Shown in pieces: positions 32,131 to 44,036 of a DNA stretch of 64,000 nucleotides. The stretch is from Hofstenia miamia (Eukaryota; Xenacoelomorpha; Acoela; Hofsteniidae), in contig CABFPE010000036.1 of NCBI GenBank assembly GCA_900660155.1, positions 1,382,030 through 1,446,029 on the forward strand, written 5' to 3'. Below the pieces are notes generated by a model. That model did no database searches and was not told the origin of the DNA. It saw only the letters and a list, made by a program, of their open reading frames with translations. How positions within the stretch are numbered: position 1 is the first letter of the stretch; each line of letters begins with the position of its first letter. Both the position numbers and the translations under genes were made by a program.

Positions 32131-32904
32131 CATTTTACATGTAGCATTTTAATTAAGAAATTATGAAAAAGAATGAAAAAATATTTTACTTATGGAGATT
32201 CAAATAGATTATCAATATTTTTGGAGGTGTATATACCTGCTGGTGTTTTTAATGAATGCATACGCAAGTAAACGAAATTGTAATTTGTCACAATTTTGAC
32301 CCACTTGGTACTTCTAGTGTTAATCATATATGTCGTTTTGTTAATTTTCTTCAAAGAACAACTAACATTAATATATTTTATGGTGCTTCGATTTTTTAGT
32401 CGATACTGTTTGAATATGCGTTTGAACATTTCAACCTTAAATTTAATGAAAACTATCAATGTTCAACATTTTTCATTTGTTTTTGCTCGCATGTGTCTAT
32501 AATTTAAATTGCGTTTTTAGTTTAAATTTATAGTGCCATTGTTATCGTAAGAAATCATTTTATTATTATTATTAAAAATTATTTATATGCCTTTGGTGAA
32601 CAAATTTTAAAAAACAATGAGGAGACAATTCTCTATACTGTGGTGCTTTCAGATTTTAGTTATCTTATTAGAAACTTCTAAAGTTTGTATAAAAATATAG
32701 AATACTTTTGGTTAATATTAGTATTTGAATTTTATTATAAATGAAAATTTTCAAACCAGGCAATAGAATAGGCTTTATATTGTGTTTAAAATGACGCTTG
32801 TAAATTAATAATAAATCATGCAAGAATGATAAAACATGTTGTTACTAAAAAATATGGGAAACGACAAAAACTGATGTGTAAGTGTTATTGTATAGAAGTT
32901 CACA

Positions 32905-33936
32905 ATGTCTAGAAATAACACTAATTCCTCAAAATGGGAAGATATGGCCTTCAAAATGTCAATTGAAAAATCCGCTATCAGCACTTTTTACACTAGAAAT
33001 AATATTCCTCACGATATCAACGCGGTGATAAGCAGTGCTAACACAAGTAATTATAAAGTCACCGCAAACCTCTTAGGTGAAGAGGATTTTACAGATAGCG
33101 ATTTCGATATTAGCAAAATTGAAAGCATGCTAAAAGATGTTGAAGAACAAAGGAATGTCATACGAGAAGAAACCAAAGAAATAATGTCGAAAATTGGCGA
33201 AATAAACCATAGCTTCTGTTCCTTTGAAGACAATGTTTTAGAGGCGATGATGAGAGATTTTGAAACTGAGGTGCTTCCTGTTATAGAAGAAAATCCTGAT
33301 TTAGAAAGATTGGTTTTCCACTTCATAAAACTTCGAGATGCCCTAATCCAGTACCATAGAAATGAAAAACAAATAGTCGAATGTTGCAAAGAATTGCAAA
33401 AGGAGCATTCTCATATGATGGTAAAGTTTAAAGGTATGTTTCGGTTGAGTATCCATGACCGGCAGGCATTGGTGCAAATCAATTCAAAGTTTGTCCAAGT
33501 TAGAGAGCAATTAGAAAGTACTCAGCAATCTAAAAATGAAAAAATTAAAACTATTGAAGATTTGAAAGAAGTTCTTAAAGAGAAAGAGACAATAGATAAG
33601 ATTAAGACCACACAAATTTGTGATCTTAAAAAAGAAATATCTAATCATATTTCATTAATACAATCTTTGAAAAAATATGTAGATTTTAAATCGTTACCAA
33701 CGTTTATTAAGAGAAAGCTGATTAGTTATGATGATGAGAAGTTGGATAAAAATTTATTTATAGCTTCATCATCTTCTGATAAAAATGAACAGTTCCAACC
33801 AAACCTAGACTTCACTAAGTACAACAAGATAAACAAAAAGGAATTGAATGATTGGGCATTGAAAATTTTGACACTTACAAGACAAGATGAAGATGAGTTG
33901 TTATTTGATATGAATAAAAGAGAGGGGCAGAATTGA
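32905..33936 (+). CDS. Short CFAP58-like coiled-coil protein (343 aa), intronless
   Basis: Residues 1-275 align with the N-terminus of the CFAP58 gene 2 kb downstream: SKWEDMAFKMSIE, DISKIESMLKDVEEQRNVI, EAMMRDFETEVLP, IKLRDALIQYHRNEKQIV, FRLSIHDRQALV, LPTFIKRKL. After that the reading departs from the family and ends with about 65 unrelated polar residues (ELNDWALKILTLTRQDEDEL). CFAP58 is a cilium and sperm-flagellum coiled-coil protein. This paralogue lacks about two thirds of the coiled coil. The frame is fully open, so it may be expressed. It probably arose by tandem duplication with 3' loss. Role unknown; it could bind the partners of the N-terminal region only. Confidence 0.85.
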   Translation: MSRNNTNSSKWEDMAFKMSIEKSAISTFYTRNNIPHDINAVISSANTSNYKVTANLLGEEDFTDSDFDISKIESMLKDVEEQRNVIREETKEIMSKIGEINHSFCSFEDNVLEAMMRDFETEVLPVIEENPDLERLVFHFIKLRDALIQYHRNEKQIVECCKELQKEHSHMMVKFKGMFRLSIHDRQALVQINSKFVQVREQLESTQQSKNEKIKTIEDLKEVLKEKETIDKIKTTQICDLKKEISNHISLIQSLKKYVDFKSLPTFIKRKLISYDDEKLDKNLFIASSSSDKNEQFQPNLDFTKYNKINKKELNDWALKILTLTRQDEDELLFDMNKREGQN

Positions 33937-35839
33937 ATAAATACTAACTCACTCACAATACTGAGTTTTATATTATTTGTTATTACTAATACGAAATTAA
34001 TCCATACAATATCTTGTAAATCAAATTGAAGTAAAAAGTTGAATAAATCCAAATTTATGATTTTGTTTATCTAATGTGAATTCAAGACATGCAACACATA
34101 AATTGATTCAACGATTTTCATTTCAAAAAGCTAGGAGGACATTATAATTAGCAATGCTAATGCAACTAGCCTGACTGATCTGTCCATTGTGATTTTAATG
34201 TACCAAACTGTATTGTACTTATTTTCAAGCAATTTTTTCCTATTAAAAAATTTGGGAACCCTGGAATTGGGATACGTCTATAAGTAGTTGAGTCATGAAA
34301 ATTTAAAAATTATTTATAGAAACCACCACAAATTGTAAGGAATGGCTGGGTTGTTCAGGGCTAGAGAGAATAACAATCATCAAATCATATTTTATCACTC
34401 TATTATTTGATTATGTAGACTTCATTTTACTAGGTTTGAAAGTAAACCATCATTGACAAAGTGCGGAAATTTGAAGGTCATTCAAAGAACCGTTATTTTA
34501 CCCTATATTCAACAGTTCTGTCAATGATGCACATTCATCTGCTTCAAGGTGCATGCCTTAGAAATGATTGATAGATTTTGAATAAAGAATTATATTTAAA
34601 ACTGTCAAATGATCAAAATTAATTCATTGAAGTTGTGAATAAGTAGTGTTAAATAAACAAATTAATCTTGATTCCTTTCAATGGTATCGTTTTACCAACC
34701 CTATCTTGTTGCTGTATATCATAGAAGGATCATCTTACCATTTACCATTTATAAAATCGTTTCAATAATGTCCAGAAGAGTGATTTGCGTCTTTCTATCA
34801 TTTCTAATGTTACCTACAATTGTGATGCTAAGCTTTTCAATGAAATCATATATACTTATAACCCTATTACAATTGACACATCTCAAAAGAAATTTCGTGC
34901 TGTGATACAGACGTGCGTCCTGTATTAAACATAAGTTCTGAAAGATAAAACTTAGTTTATTTGCAAATATGTTTTTAAGGATTGTTCATAATTAACTTAT
35001 AGCATAATATTTCAAAATTGTTTCAATATTGTTTGTAAATATTGCATAACACAGAGTTATTCATGGGACACTTTTTTCGGTTTCTGATTATGCTCGACCC
35101 GAAATTTCCAGAGCAAGAATTGAGCTAAATATTGTTCTGAGTTACCATCAAGTCTTATTTGATTTGTTGGGGCTATAAATAGCCAATTTCAGCACGTTAT
35201 TATAGCACTACTATATTAAAACATTCAAGCACCATCCTGATCCAAGATTTTCGAAAAATATACATTTTCTCCCGATCCTGACCTGGTCTGTCCCAGTTCA
35301 AATCAAACGGTTGGCCCAGTAATATCTCTTCTATAGCATTTGCTCTATTAAGAGTATAGAGATTCAATATTCAATTCATTACTTTTTAAATTACATATAA
35401 CTCAACTAAGAAAATCAATAATGTTCTAAGCGAGTTTACTTGAAAAATTACTTATTGTAGAATGATAAATTTGTTAAATCTGAGCATGCCCAACAATTTC
35501 ATGTAGTTCACCAAACAAGCTATCTATTTTCTATGTAATCGACTGAATCAGATAAGAAAATTACCCGAAATACATCCATTACAAATGTATACAACCAATA
35601 TGTCAAATTCATCAATTTACTTAAATTTACTTAGACTTTGAATTAAACAGTGATAAAAAATAAAGTTTCATTGCAATATTTTTTTGGTTAACCACTGGAA
35701 TGTCATAAGATCCAAGAAATATAAACTGATTCAACCCCCACACCAGTGTATTTGAATGTGAGAATTTGTGGGAAACGGCAATGTGAATTTAGAAATAGTT
35801 TTATTAAGATTGTTCACACATAAATGAATGCATATCTAA
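33937..35839. other. Intergenic DNA between the two CFAP58-like genes
   Basis: 1.9 kb, AT-rich, with no repeat or ORF I can support. The 74-residue frame at 34681-34905 is hydrophobic and unrecognised. It must hold the promoter of the downstream gene; nothing distinctive is visible. Confidence 0.4.
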
Positions 35840-38740
35840 ATGGCAAGAAACAGCAATGCCAGTCCTGCGACTGCTGGATCGAAATGGGACGACATGGCCT
35901 ACAAAATGTCAATTGACAGCTCAAATATCAGCAGCTGCTCTAGTAAAACCACCATTCCAGATGCCTTTAAGGAGATGCTAAACAAGATAGAAGAAGGCAG
36001 CTATGGAATGATTGCCAATTCTTTAAATAAAGCCGATTTTGCTGATGGAGATATTGATATAAGCAAAATAGAAACAATAATGAATGAAGCTGAAGAAGAA
36101 AGAAACATCATAAGGCAGGAAACTAAAGAAATCATGTCAAGAATGCTGCAATATGACAATGTAAACGTCTCGTTTGATGAAAAAATATTTGAAGCTATGA
36201 TGAGAGATTTTGAATCTGAGACTCTGCCTACTATAGAAGAAAACCCGGAGTTCGAACGAGTGATATTTGACTTCATTAAGCTTCGAGATGCGTTAACTCA
36301 ATATCATCGAAATGAAAAGAAGATTGTGCAATGTTGTAATGAATTACAGCGTGAACACGCTCACATTATGGTAAAGTTTAGAGGCATGTTTCGTCTAAGT
36401 ACTCACGACAGACAAGCATTGATGCTTGTAAAGTCGAAATTCGATAAAATAAGAGAAAAGTTAGAAATTGCCCGTCAAATGAGGGATGAAAATTTAAAAA
36501 CAATTGATGCACTGGGAGAAAGAGTAAAAGAAAAAGAAGCAGCAAATAAGATTAAGGAAACTGAAATTCAAGGACTGAAATTGGAAGTGGCTGAGCACAA
36601 AGCAATCATAGATTCATTGACCAATTATATGGACGATGATACACTTCCCCCGTTTATTAGAGACAAGCTAAGGGAATACGAGAATGTTATAGAAAATCAA
36701 AGAGAAGAGCTTTTAGAGAAAGACAGAAAAAATGCAACTCTCGCAGCTGATAAGGAAGAACAATTCAATAGAATTATAGCGCTAAATAAGGACAATGAGA
36801 TGTATAAGGTGGAGCAAAAGAGAGAAGTTTTGCAACGAATGTCCTTAGCAAAAGAGAAGGATGACTTGCTCAGTAAGATAAAAGATAAAGACGAAGAGTT
36901 GAACAATGTCCAACAAGGTGCCAAACGCTTGCAAATCATGCTTGATGAAGAAACCAGACGCGTCGATGAAATGAAAACGAAATATGATGCTCTGCTTTCG
37001 ACTCATTTAAATGTCAACGACGAGAAAATCAGAATTGAACGTGAAAGAAATCAGTATCTATCTGAAGTCGCTGCAATGAAGACCAGTTTGAGTGAAGAGT
37101 TGAAAAAATCAAAGCTCATTAAAGATGATATTGTAAAATTAAGAAGTGAAAAGCTCAATCTTGTTAAAGCAAAAACCCTTCTCACTCAGCAGGTAAAATC
37201 ACTCACTGAATCCAAGAAGATGATGACACAACGGTGCATGATCTTAAAGAATGAAAAGCTTACTTTTAAAAAAATGATTGAGGGTTTGAACCATCAAATC
37301 GCCCAAATGAAGGATGCAGTTAAGTTGGCAAACATTGAAAAGTCGAGATTTTCTAAAAAGTTGGATGAACACCAAAAATTGAATCAGGATCAAATTGACA
37401 AAATCTTGGAAGGGCAATATGAAAGAGACAGAATCTCGAAACAATTGAACAAAGTGGTTGATGAAAAAAAGAAAAAGGAAATTGAGATTTTTAAGACTGA
37501 AAAGGAAAGAGATAGTTTATATCAAGAGCTAAAAGAGTCAGAAAGACTGTGCGAAACTGTTCAACACAACTTGACTCAAAAAGAACTAGAAATGAGCGAC
37601 AGTCGAACTAAAATTGCGGATCTTGAGAAAAAACTATCACGCACAATTGAAATGTTCACTAAAATGAAAACGGATCGAGACTACTACAGTCATATATATT
37701 CCGAGAGTCTACAAGTAAAGAAACAGATTGAAAAGGAAGTTAAGCTCTTAAAACAAGAACTTCTCCGTGCAGAAGAAAAGTACGATGTATATGAGAAAGA
37801 GCTGAGCACAAAGAATGAAATGGTCACAAAACTAACGCAGCAAATTGATGATCAACGTACTAAGTTAGACAAATCACGACGTCAATGTGTTGGGCTTGAA
37901 TCAGTATATAAGGCGGCTGATATGAGAATTGAAAAGCTGAGCAAGAGTCTGGATATAATTGAATCGGAAAAGCGGGATAAAGCCCGTGAAGTGGAAAATA
38001 TTACTGTGGAAAGAGATTTCTTCGGGAAACTGCTGATTCAAAGACAAAAAGATGCCAACAAGTTAAAAGAAGAAAGTAAACTTCATAAGATTCAACTAAT
38101 CCAGGAGGAAAAGTTTGGAAAACAAAAACAATCAGAAATTACTGAGCTTAGAAATAGACTACAACAAATTACTAGAGATCGAGAACTTCTTTCTCAAAAA
38201 CTCACTCTGTGTGAAGAAATTAAAAACGAGGTAGATTTAGCGAAAAAGCAACTGAATAAAGAAAAACTAAAGTCTAGAGACTTAGAGGTCGAGTTAGAAA
38301 ATCCAGTGAATGTGCACAGATGGCGGATACTAAAGGGAAGTGATCCAAGTCATTGCGAATTAATATTCAAGATTCAAACAATGCAGAAGATCATATTAAA
38401 AAAGTCATCCAAAATTAACGAATTAGAAGTTTCCTTAAAGGAGAAAGATGATGTAATATCTACAATGAAAACGAAAATGGCACTTAAGGACAGTACAGTA
38501 AATATAGGTGATATCCAGAAATATCAGCGAAAAATCAAGGCACTCACAACCGAGCTTCTATCTGTCAGTGCGCAACGAAATATGTACGAAACCATGAATT
38601 TGGAGTGTTCTGAAAAAGTCAAACAGCAGGAAAATTTGATAAAGGAATATAAGATGTCGACATCGACGAGAAGAAGTGAAAGAACCACTACGGAACGTCT
38701 TCCTGTTACATTTAGAAGCTTACCACCAGTGGTTAATTAG
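35840..38740 (+). CDS. CFAP58: Cilia- and flagella-associated protein 58-like (966 aa), intronless
   Basis: CFAP58 (formerly CCDC147) is a long coiled-coil protein of motile cilia and sperm flagella. The start is fixed by an in-frame TAA directly before the ATG. The N-terminus has SKWDDMAYKMSID, then DISKIETIMNEAEEERNII, IKLRDALTQYHRNEKKIV and FRLSTHDRQALM (about residue 190). Continuous heptad-rich coiled coil runs from about 200 to 810. The family-typical block NPVNVHRWRILKGSDPSHCE lies at about 820-840, followed by more coiled coil and a basic Ser/Thr tail. Human CFAP58 is 872 residues, so the length fits. The whole frame lies in one exon, whereas vertebrate CFAP58 has many, suggesting a retrocopy or intron loss. 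The shorter paralogue upstream is also intronless. Confidence 0.93.
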   Translation: MARNSNASPATAGSKWDDMAYKMSIDSSNISSCSSKTTIPDAFKEMLNKIEEGSYGMIANSLNKADFADGDIDISKIETIMNEAEEERNIIRQETKEIMSRMLQYDNVNVSFDEKIFEAMMRDFESETLPTIEENPEFERVIFDFIKLRDALTQYHRNEKKIVQCCNELQREHAHIMVKFRGMFRLSTHDRQALMLVKSKFDKIREKLEIARQMRDENLKTIDALGERVKEKEAANKIKETEIQGLKLEVAEHKAIIDSLTNYMDDDTLPPFIRDKLREYENVIENQREELLEKDRKNATLAADKEEQFNRIIALNKDNEMYKVEQKREVLQRMSLAKEKDDLLSKIKDKDEELNNVQQGAKRLQIMLDEETRRVDEMKTKYDALLSTHLNVNDEKIRIERERNQYLSEVAAMKTSLSEELKKSKLIKDDIVKLRSEKLNLVKAKTLLTQQVKSLTESKKMMTQRCMILKNEKLTFKKMIEGLNHQIAQMKDAVKLANIEKSRFSKKLDEHQKLNQDQIDKILEGQYERDRISKQLNKVVDEKKKKEIEIFKTEKERDSLYQELKESERLCETVQHNLTQKELEMSDSRTKIADLEKKLSRTIEMFTKMKTDRDYYSHIYSESLQVKKQIEKEVKLLKQELLRAEEKYDVYEKELSTKNEMVTKLTQQIDDQRTKLDKSRRQCVGLESVYKAADMRIEKLSKSLDIIESEKRDKAREVENITVERDFFGKLLIQRQKDANKLKEESKLHKIQLIQEEKFGKQKQSEITELRNRLQQITRDRELLSQKLTLCEEIKNEVDLAKKQLNKEKLKSRDLEVELENPVNVHRWRILKGSDPSHCELIFKIQTMQKIILKKSSKINELEVSLKEKDDVISTMKTKMALKDSTVNIGDIQKYQRKIKALTTELLSVSAQRNMYETMNLECSEKVKQQENLIKEYKMSTSTRRSERTTTERLPVTFRSLPPVVN

Positions 38741-38861
38741 TACTGATTATGATTAGAAATATTTGTATATTTTAATAGCTCATTTGATCCTAATATAATT
38801 ATTACGAAATTTCATATTTTCATTCTTAGAATAGTTGTCTCATTTTAATTTTGTTACAAAT

Positions 38862-39480
38862 TTATTGATTATGAAAAAATATTCGAGCAATAAAAAAGTC
38901 TTCGCTGCCAATTTTGGTGCTCCCATATAAAAAAGTTACATTGTACACGGTTATAAAAATAGGAATCCAAGTTTTATCCATATTATTTCCTTCTATGAGT
39001 TTATTGCTTACTTGTAAGCATAGTTTTGCATCATTTGATTTGCTTAATACCATGAATTTTGTTTTTTCAATATATAACTTCATGTTATTCTTATCAAAAT
39101 AAAGGATTGATCTGTCTAATGCATTGAGTAGATCTTCATATTTGCTTTTATATAATAATGAATCATCAGCATACTGTATGCATTATATTTTATGTCATAT
39201 TTTAATACATTAATGCTAAATACTAGTGGTCCTAGTACTGAACTTTGTGGGATTCCGTGGTTAATTATCACTGAATGAGATGCTATGTTGTGAATTTTTA
39301 CGTATTGTTGTTTATTATTTAAATAAGATCTAATTATATTTATTGTTGTATATTTGTTGTAGTTCATTTACTAAGATATTGTAATTAATTGAATTTAATG
39401 CCTTGGATAAATCCAGAGATAAATTGAGTACACTTTGGTTTTTGTCAATATATTTTCTCCAATAATCTAAGACATGAATT
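38862..39480 (-). pseudogene. LINE RT fragment, minus strand
   Basis: From 39480 down: box A SLDLSKALNSINYNIL, then IIRSYLNNKQQYVKIHN, box B INHGIPQSSVLGPLVFSIN, and the YADD region lost to a frame slip near 39170 (the other frame gives the YADD-like residues). Then LYIEKTKFMVLSK and late thumb residues. Its partner endonuclease part may be at 40860-41889, with the plus-strand LINE 39490-40831 lying between them. Confidence 0.8.
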
Positions 39481-39489
39481 TATGTATAA

Positions 39490-40831
39490 TTTGTTGATAA
39501 ATTATTTCAAAATCCAAATTGTAGCGATCGAAGTAAGTTTTATTTCTCAAAGAATTCCAACAATTATTCAAGGCGATTTTAATATTCCACAGATATATTG
39601 GGTAAATCGGTTTTCAATAATAACTATGAAATGGATTTTATTTCATGTTTGGAAGACTACAAACAAATAATAAATTTTCCCACACATAAAAATGGAAATA
39701 TTTTGGATCTCACATTTGTTAAAAGTATTCATTGCGAAGTAATTGGTAACGTTTCATATTTACGCAATCCATCTGATCATTGTATTATTGCATCAAAATG
39801 TTCAATTTCATCTATTGAAAATATTTTAGAATCTGAGATTGCTGATGCATGCAGAAGTAGTTTTTCTGAAGAGCTTTTTCTCAAGCTAACAATAAGCTTT
39901 TATCACTTCATCCGTCTCAATCACTTTTTTCATTTTTTCATCCAATAGATCAAAGCTATCCGGATTACTGGTATAATTGTCTTAATGAAATTACATTAAT
40001 GCATGTGCCTCTTAAAAGAAAAAGACTTTAAAAAAGCCTTTGATTCTGTTTCTCACTACAAATTACTCACAAAATTACAGTTTTTTGGAATTGGTGGAAA
40101 TTTACTTTGTTTATTGAAATCTTATCTTAGCAATCGATTTCACAGAGTGATATATGACAGAATCAAGTCCACACTACTTCCGGTTAAAAGTGGAGTTCCT
40201 CAAGGGTCCGTCATTGGCCCCTTTTGTTTATAGTATATATCAATGATTTGCCATTAAGCTGTAACTTTAGTAAGATATTTATGTATGCTGATGACGTTAA
40301 ATTATGCAGTTCTGATATTAACAATATTGTAAATGATTTCAATAAAATACAAACGTGGTCAAAGAATAATCTCTTATCTTTCAATATCGATAAATTTCAA
40401 TTTATTAGATTTGGTGATAAAGTAACACAGTCTATTCCTCTCATAATAGCACCAATTGTAGCAAATGATTTTGTTAAAGATCTGGGCCTGATAATAACAC
40501 CAAACCTTTCTTGGTCTACTCATTATTTGAAGAAATTAAAAAGTTGCAGTTATCTTTTTTCTAATATTAAAAGGAATATTCCTTACTCAACTCATTTTAA
40601 GATCAAGTTAACTCTATACAAATCATTGGTATTATCATGTCTAATGGAATTACCCCCTTTATAATTGACAAGCTAGAAGCCTTTCAACATAGATGTTTTA
40701 AGTGGATACTACCAGGTATTGATTATAAATCACAATTGATACGCTTAAACATGCTTCCGATACCCTATTATTTTCAGTTACTTGATTTAATATATTTTAT
40801 TATGGATAATAAATCTATTATTATTATTTGA
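39490..40831 (+). pseudogene. LINE ORF2 fragment, plus strand: endonuclease end and most of RT
   Basis: Endonuclease pieces IIQGDFNIPQIYW (about 39560-39600) and NGNILDLTFVKS with NPSDHCII. Then, after a deletion, RT: FKKAFDSVSHYKLL, SGVPQGSVIGPF, a frame slip at about 40228, INDLPLSCN, and the catalytic box FMYADDVKL with YADD at 40284-40295. Thumb VKDLGLIITPNLSWSTH, a further slip near 40640, and CFKWILPGIDYKSQ follow. The RT core is the best preserved in the window, but three frame breaks make it dead. CR1/jockey-like by motif style; clade not certain. Confidence 0.88.
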
Positions 40832-40859
40832 TAATAATTGTCTCTATTTAAATAATTCA

Positions 40860-41889
40860 TTGTTTACTTTCTTTAATGGACATTGTTCAATAAAAATATA
40901 GTTTATATTTTTAGTAAAGAATCGCAATTTTTTATCAACAATTGTCAAATTATAAAATAATTCCCAATCTAAGCTTAATAATTGGCTTAGCAAAGTATTT
41001 TGGTTGTAATTACTTTTGCAATGAACGCAATGATATTCTATTTTTGTAGCTTAATCTCTTGTTTTTTGGATTGCACATGTTAATAGATGATCGGAGATCA
41101 AACAATCTTCTACAAAGTATTCAAAATTATTTATTTCTTTTGTGTCACAAATAATGTAATCTATTAATGAAAAACTTTTTGAATTAATATTTGTATCTGT
41201 ATTTACTGGTTTCATATAATAGATATTTATTATATCATGAATATTTTTACGTTCTGTTGTATTTAGATAACTTTGATTGTAATCACCCATTAGCATAATT
41301 GCTGTAGATATTTTTGAGGACTTGTTAATTTCCTTAAACATTGCTTTTATAAATTTTCCTATATGATGGTCTATTACTACAGTAACTAATATTAATTAGC
41401 TTGGTATATCAATTTATCTTTACTTCAATGCATAAACTTTCGAATTTTGAATTTTACAATAAATGTCTGTTCTTTCTTTTGCTTTTAAATTATTGGAACT
41501 GATGGGAAAACACCTCCACCTCTTTATTTTTTGTTAATGCATTGCTTCTAATTTTTAGTGAAAAATAATAGATCTATATTTATATTTCGTAGTTTATCAT
41601 CGTTTTTTAGCCATGTTTCTGTAATTCCAAAAGAGAGAAAGTTTAAATCAAAATTGTTTAATTGATCATAAAATTTATCATATTTATTTGTAATAATTTG
41701 AAAGTTAATATTTATGTATTTTCTTTGACATTTATTATTGAGATCTAATTTTTCTTTTAATTGCGTAAATGTTCGCATACTGGAATAACAATTAATCGAG
41801 AAAATTGACAACTTGCTTTGAAACTGACTCTTGTCCATACTATCTAGTGTCATTGACCTTGAGACCATTGAATTTAGAACGAAAATCAT
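40860..41889 (-). pseudogene. LINE endonuclease-domain fragment, minus strand
   Basis: From 41889 down: YININFQIITNKYDKFYDQ, FLSFGITETWLKND, a gap of broken frames, then IMLMGDYNQSYL, SFSLIDYIICDTKE and CLISDHLLTC (41341-41051). These are the ordered endonuclease boxes. The SLIDYIIC/CLISDHLLTC block is nearly the same as in 47.2-47.5 kb, so the two belong to one family. Confidence 0.8.
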
Positions 41890-42868
41890 TGATTTGTAGA
41901 AAAAGGTTATCTATTTGAAAGCACAAAATAATACGCATGGAAAATTCTAATTCATTCCTAGTGGAACCTTAACTTTTGAATAGCGAGCTATCATTGTCTT
42001 GCAGCTGTCACACTGATGTGATAACTTATTTGGCATAGTGTATTCTTCAAATGTATTAGTTTGAAACATTTTTTTGATCAAAGACGTAAAATTTCATCAA
42101 ACGGGCCAGCATGTATTCAGAGCACTAAATATTTATTTTGTAAACTATTTAAAACCTAATATAATTAATCTTAAAATTAATCCTACAAAATTTCTGTTGG
42201 AGTATTTTGCTAAATAGCACAAAACTGACAATTTTCCTATTGAATTGTCTTGCTCTCTATTGGCCAGCGATGAAAATAGTAGGAAGCATTTTAGAAAATA
42301 ATCAAAATCTTGTCCTGCTGCAGAATAGAATATTGGCGACACTATAAATTCTACCAGATATAATTCAACTACGATAAACTTTCAAGATTTTTTGAAATTC
42401 ATAAACTTCGGTAATGCCAAAAACTATTTTTAAGTAATGTGCAAAATGTACAATATTTGAAAATTTAAATTTGTGAAATTGTGTCTTGTATTTCGTTTGA
42501 ATCACGAATTTATGATTTAAAAACAAAAATGCAAATAATGAGTGTCATTTTTGATACATTAAGCTGCCAAAAATCATTCTTCATTTTTTATAACCAACAT
42601 TCTTTAGTAAATTTAAATCTATTGAATTTGCAAATATCTTGAAATAAAGACGTGAAACTTATCACATTCCTCGGTGAAAATGAAATTTTGTAATTTCTTT
42701 ATTGCAAACAATATTAGGTTTCTGCGATCAAAATCATTAATTGTTAAGCTTAAATGCTTAGAGGTCTCACATTTAACTCTTTTACAGTCTATGTATTTAA
42801 ATTACAAAAAATTCTGATACAAAATCAACACAAATTTCCTAGAAGATCAATTTGAAGAATGCAAACAA
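41890..42868. other. Intergenic AT-rich DNA
   Basis: No coding or repeat features that I can support. Its right half is the 3' flank of the calcyphosine-like gene. Confidence 0.45.
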
Positions 42869-43681
42869 TTAAATATCTCTGTGATAAACGCCTAATTTGT
42901 CTTGGCCGACTTTTAAGGAACACTGTAAATCGGTACCACCACGGCTGAAGTCTTTTCGCGAAGTTTTATGCCCTAATGATTCCATTAGGTCTTTCGGCTT
43001 ATAGCCTTTGGAATTAGATGTTTTTGGTCTTTCATTTAGCCTCCAAGCTTTTTCCATTGTTAACGCAAAATATGCATCACTGTCAATGCTTGCGCTGATC
43101 CCAGCATAATATGAGAAGAATTCTTCTCGTGTCACAATACCATCTTTGTTGCTAGGAGAGTCAAAATTATAAAGGAATTGAGTTAAAATTTGTTCTTTGG
43201 TCATTTCACCTGATATGTATTTAGGGTGGCAGGAAACGTCGAAAACATCTTTTAAGTCATCTATAGTTATTTTACCAGAATTGTCCTTATCGAGCTTCTG
43301 AAATGCCTTTTCTACAATGGCCTTCCTTTTTTCATTGTAGTAAGACTCTTGAAGTTTCATTAGAAATTCATTATAATCTATGGACCCAGATTTGTCAGAG
43401 TCGAATGCTTCAAATGCTGATTTCAGTTCACCCGCAGAGAAGTGACAACCCAGTTCTGCAATTCCTTTTTTAAATTCAGGCATACTAATTTTTTCTGATT
43501 TATCGTCGTCCATAATCCTAAATCTTACTCCAATGTTTTTTATGCCGGCTGCTCCACGCTGTAAACATTTTAGTTTGATTATTTCTACAGGATCTGTGCA
43601 TGTCCTCAACTGTGCATTAACTTTTTCTTTTAATTCTTTGTCATGACGCGCTGTTGAGACCATTTTATTTCTAACGTCCAC
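42869..43681 (-). CDS. CAPSL: Calcyphosine-like EF-hand protein (270 aa), intronless
   Basis: A Ca2+-binding protein of the calcyphosine / calcyphosine-like family, found in ciliated cells. The N-terminal block TARHDKELKEKV, DPVEIIKLKCLQRGAAGIK is diagnostic. Four EF-hands follow, with loops starting DDDKSEKISMPE, DSDKSGSIDYNE, DKDNSGKITIDD and the longer last loop DSPSNKDGIVTREE. Then YAGISASIDSDAYFALTM closes the conserved core at about residue 210. About 55 extra residues follow (SNSKGYKPKDLMESLGHKT), beyond the usual end near 210. The first loop departs from consensus and may bind calcium weakly. A single exon, with no introns in the frame. Its nearest host gene is the CFAP58 pair, also ciliary and intronless. 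Confidence 0.92.
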   Translation of the reverse strand: MDVRNKMVSTARHDKELKEKVNAQLRTCTDPVEIIKLKCLQRGAAGIKNIGVRFRIMDDDKSEKISMPEFKKGIAELGCHFSAGELKSAFEAFDSDKSGSIDYNEFLMKLQESYYNEKRKAIVEKAFQKLDKDNSGKITIDDLKDVFDVSCHPKYISGEMTKEQILTQFLYNFDSPSNKDGIVTREEFFSYYAGISASIDSDAYFALTMEKAWRLNERPKTSNSKGYKPKDLMESLGHKTSRKDFSRGGTDLQCSLKVGQDKLGVYHRDI

Positions 43682-43976
43682 TTAAAATATTTACGTTATG
43701 TCACTATGGAAACAAATTCAGTCCACAGTAAATAGCGCACAATTCCATCTGTGATTTTAGCATCGCTATAATTAGCTAGAAATTATGCCATACTGAATGA
43801 AGGCGGATAGTATTTTATTCTTTCCTTTGTACAAAACTTCTTAAAACTGGATTTCCTCTCTGATTATGCACACGCTGATACAAAAATACGCTAATTAAGG
43901 AATGGCAATGATATACACATATACAGTATCTACATATACAGAAGTTTTCGCAACACAATTACTTCTTAATATCAGC

Positions 43977-43997
43977 ATATATATATATATATATATA

Positions 43998-44033
<36 letters not shown>
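43977..44033. repeat. Paired (AT)n microsatellites
   Basis: Two TA runs, 43977-43997 and 44001-44033, separated by a few bases. Confidence 0.95.
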
Positions 44034-44036
<3 letters not shown>

